Positions 1-8,287 of a DNA stretch of 64,000 bases are shown here, one piece after another. The first letter of the stretch is position 1. The number at the start of each line of letters is the position of its first letter. The stretch covers positions 20,118 to 84,117 of the forward strand of contig NZ_JAVAMB010000022.1 of the NCBI RefSeq assembly GCF_030730925.1, read 5' to 3'. This DNA is from Flavobacterium sp. DG2-3 (GTDB lineage Bacteria; Bacteroidota; Bacteroidia; Flavobacteriales; Flavobacteriaceae). The translations under genes and the position numbers were made by a program. The notes below the pieces were generated by a model. It had not been told where the DNA came from and did no database searches. It saw only the letters and a list, made by a program, of their open reading frames with translations.

Positions 1-444
1 TCCCATAACAATGGCATTTAAATCACCTGATGCAACAATTCTTCCGCGCCAAATGTTATCTGAGCTTCCATTTTCTTTTACCATCAATTTACTTTGGAAT
101 CCTTCAGCGTAGGTACCAATACTGACATTCCCATTATCACCAATATTAAAAACAGGAACAGTTTGATTCACAGACCAATTATATATTGAAAAGCTTGATT
201 CAGTTACCATATTAGCTCCAGAGCTTATAGCCCAAGTTCTTCCAGCAGGATTTCTAAGAAAAATTTTTGTTGAGTTTGCATTAACACTGTGACTTCCGAC
301 CCCTATACTTCCATTAACATCTAAATTAAAAGCAGGATTATTGGTTCCAATACCAACATTACCACTAGCAGGGAAGGGATAAGTATTTTGCGCAAAACTT
401 GTTTGTGTGATAAATACAATAATTAATAGATAAATATTTTTCAT
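1..444 (-). CDS. Secreted fibre-like array protein, 3' end outside window
   Basis: This open frame starts with ATG at 444 and runs off the left edge without a stop (148 codons visible). The first ~19 residues are a signal peptide (MKNIYLLIIVFITQTSFAQ), followed by the family repeat GNVGIGTNNP and LDVNGSI, and later a second degenerate repeat GNVSIGT. The conserved HSKEVKVD module expected at the C-terminus lies outside the window. It starts 4 bp after the stop of the 449-1357 gene, so it is the last visible member of the downstream fibre operon. Its N-terminus resembles that of the 18034-18780 paralogue. Function is unknown; a secreted adhesin or fibre subunit is inferred. Confidence 0.8.
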   Translation of the reverse strand, partial: MKNIYLLIIVFITQTSFAQNTYPFPASGNVGIGTNNPAFNLDVNGSIGVGSHSVNANSTKIFLRNPAGRTWAISSGANMVTESSFSIYNWSVNQTVPVFNIGDNGNVSIGTYAEGFQSKLMVKENGSSDNIWRGRIVASGDLNAIVMG

Positions 445-448
445 TTCA

Positions 449-1357
449 TTATTTTTTTTCAATTTTCTCAACTCTTTTTTTCAAGTCTGCGTTTTCCTTT
501 TTGATCTCAATCACATACAAAGTCAGTTCTTCAATCTTTTGTAAAAGCTTAGAATCCATTTCTCCCAAATTAATCCCATTTTTTAAAACCTCTTCTTCAC
601 TTGGAATATTTTCTAAATACCCTTTTTCTGCAATATGCTTTTCAACTTCTTCTAGCGTTGGCAGATTATATTCTTTTTTGAAGACAAAATCGGACCAGCC
701 TGTCATATCTACTTTTACTTCTTTAGTATGAATTTGGCCATTTACAGCTAATTTTGCATCAGGGTTCAGCGTTCCAATCCCAACATTCCCATTGTCCATA
801 ATGGTGAAGCGGTTCGTACACATACCCCCTCCGCAACTTAAATTATCGTAAGCCCAAAATTGCAGGCTGTTTCCATATCCCCCCGTCATATTGTATATCA
901 TCCAGGTACTTGCAATCCCATTACCGTTTTTCGTAGGATTAATCAGCTGTATATGGCCACCGGTATCATTTGAAATAGAACTCAGAATCGCCCCGTTTAC
1001 AAACTGATTCCCTGTGAAAGAATTACTGCCACGGGTTGCCAGTTCTATCCAGTCGGGGTTATGAGGTGTCAGTGCTGCCGATATTTTCCTGAAAAACAAT
1101 CTGTCATTGGAAGAAAAGGAAGAACCGATCTGAAGCTGGTTATTGTTTTCCGGATTTCCGTGTCGTACTGTTAATAAATGCTGCCATTCGGCGCTACTGT
1201 CAGGCGTCTTACCAGTTGGATTAGGTCCGCCATAAAAACCGGATAAAAGAGGAACGGAAAAATCATTTATATAAGGCGCATATCCACTCCCTAGTTGTTG
1301 GGAATGACAAAAACTACCGGTAATTAAAACGAAAAAAATTAGTTTGAAATTCATCAT
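449..1357 (-). CDS. Secreted fibre-like protein, knob module, class A C-terminus
   Basis: 302 residues. A signal peptide (~1-19) is followed by a knob-like module (~20-125) with the pattern WQHLLTVRH...LFFRK...WIELATRGSN, which resembles the pyocin-knob domains of phage-type tail fibres. Next comes a segment (GYGNSLQFWAYDNLSCGGG) shared almost word for word with the 5252-6142 gene, then GNVGIGTLNP and the conserved module EVKVDMTGWSDFVFKK to KIEELTLYVIE, ending in a lysine/glutamate coiled coil. It is 20 bp from the upstream gene and 4 bp from the next. Being secreted is inferred from the signal peptide; there is no T9SS sorting domain. The tail-fibre resemblance is family-level recognition and the biological role is inference. 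Confidence 0.82.
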   Translation of the reverse strand: MMNFKLIFFVLITGSFCHSQQLGSGYAPYINDFSVPLLSGFYGGPNPTGKTPDSSAEWQHLLTVRHGNPENNNQLQIGSSFSSNDRLFFRKISAALTPHNPDWIELATRGSNSFTGNQFVNGAILSSISNDTGGHIQLINPTKNGNGIASTWMIYNMTGGYGNSLQFWAYDNLSCGGGMCTNRFTIMDNGNVGIGTLNPDAKLAVNGQIHTKEVKVDMTGWSDFVFKKEYNLPTLEEVEKHIAEKGYLENIPSEEEVLKNGINLGEMDSKLLQKIEELTLYVIEIKKENADLKKRVEKIEKK

Positions 1358-1377
1358 TTTTAAATTTAGATTTACCT

Positions 1378-2385
1378 TTATTTAGTAACTAGCAATGATC
1401 TCAGTGCTTCATTTTCGCACTTAAGAGCTGAAATATCTTTTTTCATCTCAATCATATAAAGGGTCATCTCCTCGATTTTCTGAAGCAATTTTGAGTTCAT
1501 TTCTCCCAGATTAATTCCATTTTTCAAAACTTCTTCTTCATTCGGAATATTTTCTAAATGACCTTTTTCTACAATATGCTTTTCAACTTCTTCAAGTGTC
1601 GGCAGATTATATTCCTTTTTAAACACAAAATCGGACCAGCCTGTCAAATCTACTTTTACTTCTTTGGAATGGATTGTACCGTTTACGTCTAGTTTATTTT
1701 TAGGATTAACAATGTCGATTCCAACATTTCCAGTATTTGAAATAGTCATTCTCGGACTATAATTAGTGATAAAATGGAGGGGATGGTTTGTTTCTGTGCC
1801 AACAAAACCTCCTCCACCATTCCAGGTAGTATGAGAAAAGACACCAACACGATTAGAAGAATTAGAGGAAGTTGCTATAATTTTTGAGTTATCCAAACCG
1901 CAAACATCCAAAACTCTCTGCCAACCTTGTACATTGGAGGGATTAGCTGTTCCGATACCTAAATTACTTTTCAAAATGTAATTATCGTTGACTCCGCTTA
2001 TTTTTAAGTTTCCAGATGAAATTACATCGCTTTTTGAATCTAGCAATGTTCTCCATTCTCCCCATGTATTTTCATTGTAAAATGCGCTCCTGTACATAAT
2101 TTGTCCACCTTGCCAGTTATTGTTAAAATAAAGCTGAGAAACAAGATGTGCATATTTTCCGTAGATCTCTAGCACAGAACCATAGTCAGACGGAGCATTT
2201 AGTCCCCCATAATTGTCCCAAAGTTTTAAAGACATTGGCGTAATATTAGATCTAGGAGTGCTATTAAAATCTTTTTGCTCTGTAGACCATTTCAGACTAT
2301 TTGAACCTAGGTTCCCATCAAATGTCTGGCTATAAATAAAGGACTGAAATACAATCGATGTTATTAGAAATATTATTTTTTTCAT
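1378..2385 (-). CDS. Secreted fibre-like protein, class A C-terminus, A7 start tract
   Basis: 335 residues. The signal peptide begins MKKIIFLITS. The start codon is followed by exactly seven A, and in this copy the reading frame is intact; this is the in-frame reference for the two paralogues with eight A. The N-terminal half (~20-115) is knob-like (GQIMYRSAFYNENTWGEWRTL). GTANP and GNVGIDIVNP repeats follow, then KLDVNGTIHSKEVKVDLTGW, the conserved module to EEMTLYMIE and a short coiled coil. It lies 6 bp downstream of the 2392 gene stop. Probably a cell-surface or released fibre; function unknown. Confidence 0.83.
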   Translation of the reverse strand: MKKIIFLITSIVFQSFIYSQTFDGNLGSNSLKWSTEQKDFNSTPRSNITPMSLKLWDNYGGLNAPSDYGSVLEIYGKYAHLVSQLYFNNNWQGGQIMYRSAFYNENTWGEWRTLLDSKSDVISSGNLKISGVNDNYILKSNLGIGTANPSNVQGWQRVLDVCGLDNSKIIATSSNSSNRVGVFSHTTWNGGGGFVGTETNHPLHFITNYSPRMTISNTGNVGIDIVNPKNKLDVNGTIHSKEVKVDLTGWSDFVFKKEYNLPTLEEVEKHIVEKGHLENIPNEEEVLKNGINLGEMNSKLLQKIEEMTLYMIEMKKDISALKCENEALRSLLVTK

Positions 2386-2391
2386 TTCAAA

Positions 2392-3342
2392 TTAATTTAA
2401 TCTTTGTTCCAATTGAGATAGCCTTTCTAAAATCAAATCCAAAGCTTCATTTTGCTTTTTTAGTGAATCAACTTGATCTTTAAGATTACTTATCTGGTCA
2501 AGCTGTTTGTTATTTATTTTATTTTGTTCAATAATGTACAATGTCATCTCTTCAATTTTTTGAAGTAGCTTTGAATTCATTTCTCCCAAATTAATCCCGT
2601 TTTTTAAAACCTCTTTTTCATTTGGAATATTTTCCAAATGTCCTTTTTCTGCTATGTGCTTTTCAACTTCTTCAAGAGTAGGCAGATTATAATTCTTTTT
2701 AAATACAAAATCAGACCAGCCTGTCATATCTACTTTTACTTCTTTGGAGTGGATTGTACCATTTACGTCTAACTTGTTCTGTGGATTTATTGTTCCAATA
2801 CCTACATTACCATTACCTTGAATTCGCACTTTTTCAGTTTGATTTGTCACATGAGATTCCTGAGTAAAAAATTGCATTCCATATACATTCGCACCACCAT
2901 TTTGAGTAATCGTTCGAATAGAAGTTCCAAAAGTTGTAAGATTTCCATCTACAATCGAATGTCCAATCATAATTGCTGAACTATTATCAACATTGATCAA
3001 ATTTTTCACTAAAATATCGCCACGATTTATTTCGAATTTTGCTAGCGGATTGTTAGTTCCAATTCCAAAATTCCCAGAATAAATAAATGAATTTCCGCCA
3101 TCCTTAAAAAAAACGTCAGTACCGATTCGAGTACCTCCTGTAAAATCCCCTCCATAATTTAAAGATAAAACATTCCACGTATCATGCACCATGGCTCTTC
3201 CTCCTGAACCTCTTTCAGGGAATTTAAAAATAACATCGGCCAATCCATTGTAGTAAAAAATGTTATTTCCATTAGGTGAATTAATTTGGGAAATTGAAAT
3301 AATTGTAAATAAAAGAAAACCTAGTGTGTAAAATTTCTTCAT
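2392..3342 (-). CDS. Secreted fibre-like protein, class A, long coiled-coil tail
   Basis: 316 residues with signal peptide (MKKFYTLGFLLFTIISISQ). A variable N-terminus is followed by GNFGIGTNNP, a block (SAIMIGHS...GTSIRTITQ...MQFFTQES) shared with the 19539-20465 gene of the other operon, a second GNVGIGTINP, the conserved KLDVNGTIHSKEVKVDMTGW module, and a tail of ~45 residues of heptad-like QISNLKDQVDSLKKQ coiled coil. The sharing of a central block with a gene 17 kb away suggests segmental exchange between array members. It is 6 bp from its downstream neighbour. Function unknown. Confidence 0.83.
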   Translation of the reverse strand: MKKFYTLGFLLFTIISISQINSPNGNNIFYYNGLADVIFKFPERGSGGRAMVHDTWNVLSLNYGGDFTGGTRIGTDVFFKDGGNSFIYSGNFGIGTNNPLAKFEINRGDILVKNLINVDNSSAIMIGHSIVDGNLTTFGTSIRTITQNGGANVYGMQFFTQESHVTNQTEKVRIQGNGNVGIGTINPQNKLDVNGTIHSKEVKVDMTGWSDFVFKKNYNLPTLEEVEKHIAEKGHLENIPNEKEVLKNGINLGEMNSKLLQKIEEMTLYIIEQNKINNKQLDQISNLKDQVDSLKKQNEALDLILERLSQLEQRLN

Positions 3343-3348
3343 AATAAA

Positions 3349-4278
3349 TTACTTGTCTTTTGATTTAATATTTTTTATTTCCTGTTTCAAGTCTTCAATT
3401 GATTTATTCTGTTCAATTATATACAAAGTCAGTTCTTCAATTTTTCGCAGAAGCTTAGAATCCATTTCTCCCAAATTGATTCCATTTTTTAGCACCTCTT
3501 CCTCACTTGGAATATTTTGTAAATGACCTTTCTCAGCAATGTGCTTTTCAACTTCTTGAAGTGTTGGCAAATTATAGTCCTTTTTAAAAACAAAATCGGA
3601 CCAGCCTGTCATATCTACTTTTACTTCTTTGGAATGAATTGTGCCGTTTACGTCTAATTTATTCGTTGGTTTTGTAATTCCTATTCCCACATTTCCTCCG
3701 TAAGGTTGAAAAGCCATATTGGTTAAAGTGTTAAAATTCTTAGAATATCCTTGAACAATACCAACATTATCAGCAGACGTGCCTATCGCAACTCCATTCG
3801 TTAAACCATTACCGCTAAAATGAGCTGAAAAAGTATCTATTGGACTTTCTACTTTTAGATTTTTAAGAGGCTCTGCACTAGAATTACTAAAAGATGGTAA
3901 GGTGGAACAAACAATCCACCAATCTGAACCAGTAGACTTGTAAGCATCAAATTCAGATTGGCTAATTACTACAGAACTGTAACCAGTAAAGCTACTATTA
4001 ACAAATGTTTGATCAAAATAGTTACCTTTAATCGCTGCTTGAGGATGCCATCCAGGATTAATTTGAGTATTTGCATTATATTCTAAACTATTTACACCAT
4101 CCCATTTTATCATATAAATCGAGAAGCTCCTGCCTGGATTTCTTGCCGCAACAATTGCATAGCCTGTTGCTCTTGCATTTTGTGCCTGTATTTCTCCTAT
4201 AGATTGTGCATTAATACTTGTTACACAAAAAATGCTAATAGTTATTATAGCAATAAACTTTATGTTACTAATCCTCAT
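3349..4278 (-). CDS. Secreted fibre-like protein with unique N-terminus, class A
   Basis: 309 residues. A signal peptide (to ~INAQ, residue 25) precedes an N-terminal region unlike the other copies (GYAIVAARNPGRSFSIYMIKW...), about 130 residues with no motif I recognise. The GNVGIGITKP repeat, KLDVNGTIHSKEVKVDMTGW module and coiled-coil tail then follow as in the rest of the family. The start overlaps the end of the 4268-5230 gene by 11 bp, so the two are translationally close. The contrast of a unique head with a nearly invariant tail is the defining property of this array. Confidence 0.82.
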   Translation of the reverse strand: MRISNIKFIAIITISIFCVTSINAQSIGEIQAQNARATGYAIVAARNPGRSFSIYMIKWDGVNSLEYNANTQINPGWHPQAAIKGNYFDQTFVNSSFTGYSSVVISQSEFDAYKSTGSDWWIVCSTLPSFSNSSAEPLKNLKVESPIDTFSAHFSGNGLTNGVAIGTSADNVGIVQGYSKNFNTLTNMAFQPYGGNVGIGITKPTNKLDVNGTIHSKEVKVDMTGWSDFVFKKDYNLPTLQEVEKHIAEKGHLQNIPSEEEVLKNGINLGEMDSKLLRKIEELTLYIIEQNKSIEDLKQEIKNIKSKDK

Positions 4279-5230
4279 TATGTGAAAGCTTTAAAATTAC
4301 GTTTTCTAGTTCCTTTTGTTTGTTTTTCATCACCTTATTCTCTTTCTTTATTTCGATTACATACAGAGTCAACTCTTCAATTTTCTGCAAAAGTTTAGCA
4401 TTCATTTCTCCTAAATTGATTGCATTTTTCAAAACTTCTTCTTCACTTGGAATATTTTCCAAATGTCCTTTTTCTGCAATGTGTTTTTCAACTTCTTCAA
4501 GTGTCGGAAGATTGTATTCTTTTTTAAAAACAAAATCAGACCAGCCTGTCATATCGACTTTTACTTCTTTGGAATGGATTGTGCCGTTTACTTCTAGTTT
4601 GTTTTGGGGATTTGTTGTCCCAATTCCAACATTTCCATTATAATTCCAAGTCATTACTTGTTGATCAGGCGTTGATGTGGTATTTTCACTCCCATTTATA
4701 TATAGATCTAACTTACTTCCTGTAGTGCCTCCTCCTCCGTGACCAATTCTAAATTCTGCCTGTTCATTCCAACTATAACCATTACTTCCAGATCGCGAAA
4801 ACTTTAAAACTGATTTACTTTCTACATTTTGTCCATTCGGTCGGCTTTCATTGGTATCCCATAATTGCATAACTCCAACAACAGTTTGATTTCCTGCAAA
4901 AGTATTTGCTCCTCTAGTTGCTAACTCATACCATTTTGAGTTTGTTGAATTATCTACTTTTCTAAAAAACAATTTATCATTTTCACTATAAGTAGAAGAT
5001 AATTGCAATTGATAATTGTTTTCAGAATTTGCATGTCTTATAACAAATAAATGTTGCCAATCATGGCTATTATCTGGTGCCTTCCCTACAGCATTAGGAC
5101 CTCCATATACTCCTGAAAATAAAGGAGTCGTAAAATCTACTAAATGCGTTGCATATCCATTTCCTATTTGCTGAGAATACGTTAAAAGTATATTTATAAA
5201 AATTAGAATAAGAGTTACTTTTAGTTTCAT
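4268..5230 (-). CDS. Secreted fibre-like protein, knob module, class A
   Basis: 320 residues. Signal peptide (~1-19, ending LTYSQ), then a knob-like module (WQHLFVIRHANSENNYQ...KLFFRKV...KWYELATRGAN) clearly homologous to those at 449-1357 and 6160-7180. A glycine-rich central segment (RIGHGGGGTTGSK) precedes GNVGIGTTNP, KLEVNGTIHSKEVKVDMTGW, the conserved ~90-residue module and a longer coiled-coil tail. It overlaps the next gene by 11 bp. The knob suggests binding of a ligand or surface by analogy to tail-fibre knobs, which is inference. Confidence 0.83.
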   Translation of the reverse strand: MKLKVTLILIFINILLTYSQQIGNGYATHLVDFTTPLFSGVYGGPNAVGKAPDNSHDWQHLFVIRHANSENNYQLQLSSTYSENDKLFFRKVDNSTNSKWYELATRGANTFAGNQTVVGVMQLWDTNESRPNGQNVESKSVLKFSRSGSNGYSWNEQAEFRIGHGGGGTTGSKLDLYINGSENTTSTPDQQVMTWNYNGNVGIGTTNPQNKLEVNGTIHSKEVKVDMTGWSDFVFKKEYNLPTLEEVEKHIAEKGHLENIPSEEEVLKNAINLGEMNAKLLQKIEELTLYVIEIKKENKVMKNKQKELENVILKLSHNED

Positions 5231-5251
5231 AGTTTATTATGTATAAAATTA

Positions 5252-6142
5252 TTACTTAGCTTTCAAAAGTTCAATCTCTTTATTTTGCATCTCAATTTCT
5301 TTTTTCATTTCAATCATGTATAAAGTCATTTCCTCAATTTTTTGCAAAAGCTTAGCATTCATTTCTCCTAAATTGATTCCATTTTTCAAAACTTCTTCCT
5401 CACTTGGAATGTTTTCCAAATGGCCTTTTTCTGCAATGTGTTTTTCAACTTCTTGAAGCGTTGGCAAATTATATTCTTTTTTAAACACAAAATCGGACCA
5501 GCCTGTCATATCTACTTTTACTTCTTTGGAATGGATTGTGCCGTTTACGTCTAGTTTATTTTGCGGATTAAGCATTCCTATACCTACATTCCCATTATCC
5601 ATAATAGTGAAACGATTAGCACAAAGACCTTTCCCACAACTCAAATTATCATAAGCCCAGAATTGCAAACTATTTCCATACCCACCAGACATGTTATAGA
5701 TTGTCCAGACACTTGCTGCTTCATTAGAAGTTTTAGACGGATTTCTTAATTGAATTTGGCCTCCTATAACATCTGAAATAGAACTCATAATAATACCTTG
5801 AAACATTCCATTACCTACTACGTCAAGCTTTTGAGTTGGAATTGTTGTACCAATGCCTACATTTTTTTGACTTGTAATCGTAAAAACTGTACCTGTGGCT
5901 CCATAATCTATGTCTAAAAAAGCCGTACTAATATTATCTCTAGATTTAAAATTCCAAGGCCCTCCAGTATGCTTGTAGGGTTGTAATGACAGACGATTAA
6001 TCTCACCTTCACCAACAGTAGATACTTGATTACCGATTTTTAAATTCGTATCAAAATTTACCGTGCCTGTACTTGGTACATTATTATGTGAAAATGCAGT
6101 ACTAAACACAAATAATAAACCTATTAGATTAAATGTTTTCAT
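5252..6142 (-). CDS. Secreted fibre-like protein, two GNVGIG repeats, class A
   Basis: 296 residues with signal peptide (MKTFNLIGLLFVFSTAFS). It lacks the knob module. Two repeats (KNVGIGTTIP and GNVGIGMLNP) flank the block IYNMSGGYGNSLQFWAYD that is also present in the 449-1357 gene, after which the class A module (EVKVDMTGWSDFVFKK to EEMTLYMIE) and a short coiled coil end the protein. The shared block in an otherwise different head points to mosaic evolution. Gaps to the neighbours are 21 and 17 bp. Function unknown. Confidence 0.82.
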   Translation of the reverse strand: MKTFNLIGLLFVFSTAFSHNNVPSTGTVNFDTNLKIGNQVSTVGEGEINRLSLQPYKHTGGPWNFKSRDNISTAFLDIDYGATGTVFTITSQKNVGIGTTIPTQKLDVVGNGMFQGIIMSSISDVIGGQIQLRNPSKTSNEAASVWTIYNMSGGYGNSLQFWAYDNLSCGKGLCANRFTIMDNGNVGIGMLNPQNKLDVNGTIHSKEVKVDMTGWSDFVFKKEYNLPTLQEVEKHIAEKGHLENIPSEEEVLKNGINLGEMNAKLLQKIEEMTLYMIEMKKEIEMQNKEIELLKAK

Positions 6143-6159
6143 TTTTTTTTACTATTTTA

Positions 6160-7167
6160 CTAGTTCAATCTTAAAATATCTTTCTTCATTTTCAAATTCT
6201 CACTTTTAACCCTTTCTATTTCCTTTTTCATTTCAATCATATAAAGAGTCAATTCCTCTATTTTCTTAAGTAGAGCCATGTTCATTTCAGAAACATTTAT
6301 TCCATTTTTCTCAAGCTCTTTTGCTGAAGGAATTTCCGGTAAGTGACTGTTTTCTTTAATGTAGTTTTCAACCTCTTGAAGAGGCCTCAAATTGTAATTA
6401 TTTTTGAAAACATAGTCAGGAGCTGGAAAATTTAAGTCTACTTTTACTTCTTTGGAGTGGATTGTGCCGTTGACATCTAATTTGCTTGTTGGATTTACGA
6501 CTCCAATACCCAAATTGCCATTTTCGTTTAAAATCATTTTAACATTAGACCAATCAGAAGATCCATTTTTTGAAGTATACCAATTATGACTATGATTTTC
6601 AGAAGCAACAGAACCTTTTGTTTTCCAATGTCCAGCATAATAATTTATATTATTACCATAACTCCTAATCATTCCGTCATAGTCCCCATCAATTCCTAAT
6701 TCTAGACTTGAATAATTATTTAATCCTCCAACTCTTATTCCCGCAATTCCGTTTGAACCACCTGAACCAACATTCACATTCAATAATGTTTCTGGAGCAT
6801 TAGTTCCTATTCCAATATTTCCATTAATTATTTGGTTTCCTGAAAAAGTATTTTGGGCTCTAGTAGCCAGTTCAATCCAAGGAGAATCTGGGGAATTAGC
6901 AATTTTTCTAAAAAACACTCTGTCATTTTGATTAAATGAAGATGAAAATTGTAATTGAAAATTATTAGAGTAATTAGAGTGCCTCATCACAAAAACATGT
7001 TGCCAAGAATAACTAATATCAGGAATGATGCTTAAAGAATTAACTTCATATACTCCTGATTTTAAGGGCTGATTAAAATCATTAATACTTAACCCTGATG
7101 CAAAACCATCTGCAATTTGTTGTCCTACTGAAAAAACTGTAAAAAAAAAAAAGAGAAATGTAGTCAC
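6160..7167 (-). CDS. Secreted fibre-like protein, knob module, class B; expected start out of frame
   Basis: The body reads 335 codons from a GTG at 7167, but the expected start is ATG at 7180 (or ATG at 7186, overlapping the TGA of the upstream gene). That ATG is followed by eight A (7170-7177), which puts it one base out of frame with the body; reading stops after about 32 codons. With seven A the protein would start MKKTVTTFLFFFFTVFSVGQ, a textbook signal peptide. The signal region also has a T12 run (7141-7152). A knob module (WQHVFVMRH...VFFRK...WIELATRAQN) and two GNxGIG repeats follow, then the class B module (VDLNFPAPDYVFKNNYNL, SHLPEIPS, VSEMNMALL). Either translated from GTG, phase-variable OFF, or a base-calling error. 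Confidence 0.72.
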   Translation of the reverse strand: MTTFLFFFFTVFSVGQQIADGFASGLSINDFNQPLKSGVYEVNSLSIIPDISYSWQHVFVMRHSNYSNNFQLQFSSSFNQNDRVFFRKIANSPDSPWIELATRAQNTFSGNQIINGNIGIGTNAPETLLNVNVGSGGSNGIAGIRVGGLNNYSSLELGIDGDYDGMIRSYGNNINYYAGHWKTKGSVASENHSHNWYTSKNGSSDWSNVKMILNENGNLGIGVVNPTSKLDVNGTIHSKEVKVDLNFPAPDYVFKNNYNLRPLQEVENYIKENSHLPEIPSAKELEKNGINVSEMNMALLKKIEELTLYMIEMKKEIERVKSENLKMKKDILRLN

Positions 7168-7169
7168 TG

Positions 7170-7177
7170 TTTTTTTT
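7170..7177 (-). repeat. A8 homopolymer directly after the ATG of the 6160 gene
   Basis: Eight A on the minus strand directly follow ATG 7180-7178. Loss of one A joins the ATG to the open frame of the gene body and creates a normal signal peptide; with eight, the frame is closed. The paralogue at 2385 has ATG followed by seven A and is in frame. Confidence 0.85.
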
Positions 7178-7182
7178 CATAA

Positions 7183-8283
7183 TCATTTGTTTTGTAACCT
7201 GATAACTGTTTTAAGATCGTTTATTTCTCTGTTTTGCTTTTCATTTTCCTTTTTCATTTCAATCATATAAAGAGTCAATTCTTCAATTTTTTTAAGCAGA
7301 GCCATATTCATTTCAGAAACATTTATTCCATTTTCCTCAAACTCTTTTGCAGAAGGAATTTCAGGTAAGTGACTGTTTTCCTTAATGTAGTTTTCAACCT
7401 CTTGAAGGGGTCTCAAATTGTAATCATCTTTAAAAACATAATCAGGAGCTGGGAAATTTAAGTCTATTTTTACTTCTTTGGAGTGGATTGTTCCGTTTAC
7501 ATCTAAATCGTTACTAGGGTTTAACTTTCCTATACCTACTTTACCATACATAAATGCAAATTGACTAGCGTCTAATTGCATTTTAGAGTAAGCACTTAAA
7601 GTTCTATTATAAGACTGTAACCCGACAACGCTGACCGCAGGGTCTAAATAAACTTCAAATCCTTCAGCATTGTTATTAGAAACCACTAACTTTTGTTGTG
7701 GATTATTTGTTCCAATTCCCAAATTCCCTGTTAAATTCAAGCGCATTCTCTCATAACCATAGGTTCCAAAAACAATATTTCCAGCCATGTCAGGTATAGT
7801 TGAATAACCAGACAAATCAATAAAAGTTTTGATAGGATTTGTACCTCCACCAGCAGATAACCTTAAAAATCCATCATCAGCAGCATTCCAAGCATTGCTG
7901 TAAGCCCTTATTTCTCCATTTGTAAGAGTACCTGCTGAAATAGGCGGTCTAGAAGAAATATTGCTTAGTCCTCCATTTATAGTAAAAGAGCCATTGGCTG
8001 TTAGTTTACTGATAGGATCTGCTGTACCAATACCTACATTTCCGTCACTTCCCCTCATATAAAGTATATCGTTTCGAAAACCATTTCCTGTATGGGCTCC
8101 AAATTTTACATATCCTGTTGTACCATCAAATCCCATATGCATTTGTGATACTCCATTACTGTTAAAAGTTGTATTATGAACTCCATCATTAATAATGTCA
8201 AATTCGCCAACAGAATAGGTCTTCTCTTGAGAAATAGCTATTTGTGCGGTAAATACTAACGATAGTAAAAAAATATTTTTCAT
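7183..8283 (-). CDS. Secreted fibre-like protein, class B, three GNVGIG repeats
   Basis: 366 residues, the longest intact fibre protein here. Signal peptide MKNIFLLSLVFTAQIAISQ, then three repeats (GNVGIGTADP, GNLGIGTNNP, GKVGIGKLNP) separated by variable segments, KLDVNGTIHSKE-like NDLDVNGTIHSKEVKIDL, and the class B module with FPAPDYVFKDDYNLRPLQEV, SHLPEIPS, MNMALLKKIEELTLYMIE and a coiled coil. Its TGA overlaps an ATG of the next gene. Together with its two neighbours it forms the class B group at the promoter-proximal end of the operon. Confidence 0.83.
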   Translation of the reverse strand: MKNIFLLSLVFTAQIAISQEKTYSVGEFDIINDGVHNTTFNSNGVSQMHMGFDGTTGYVKFGAHTGNGFRNDILYMRGSDGNVGIGTADPISKLTANGSFTINGGLSNISSRPPISAGTLTNGEIRAYSNAWNAADDGFLRLSAGGGTNPIKTFIDLSGYSTIPDMAGNIVFGTYGYERMRLNLTGNLGIGTNNPQQKLVVSNNNAEGFEVYLDPAVSVVGLQSYNRTLSAYSKMQLDASQFAFMYGKVGIGKLNPSNDLDVNGTIHSKEVKIDLNFPAPDYVFKDDYNLRPLQEVENYIKENSHLPEIPSAKEFEENGINVSEMNMALLKKIEELTLYMIEMKKENEKQNREINDLKTVIRLQNK

Positions 8284-8287
8284 AACA

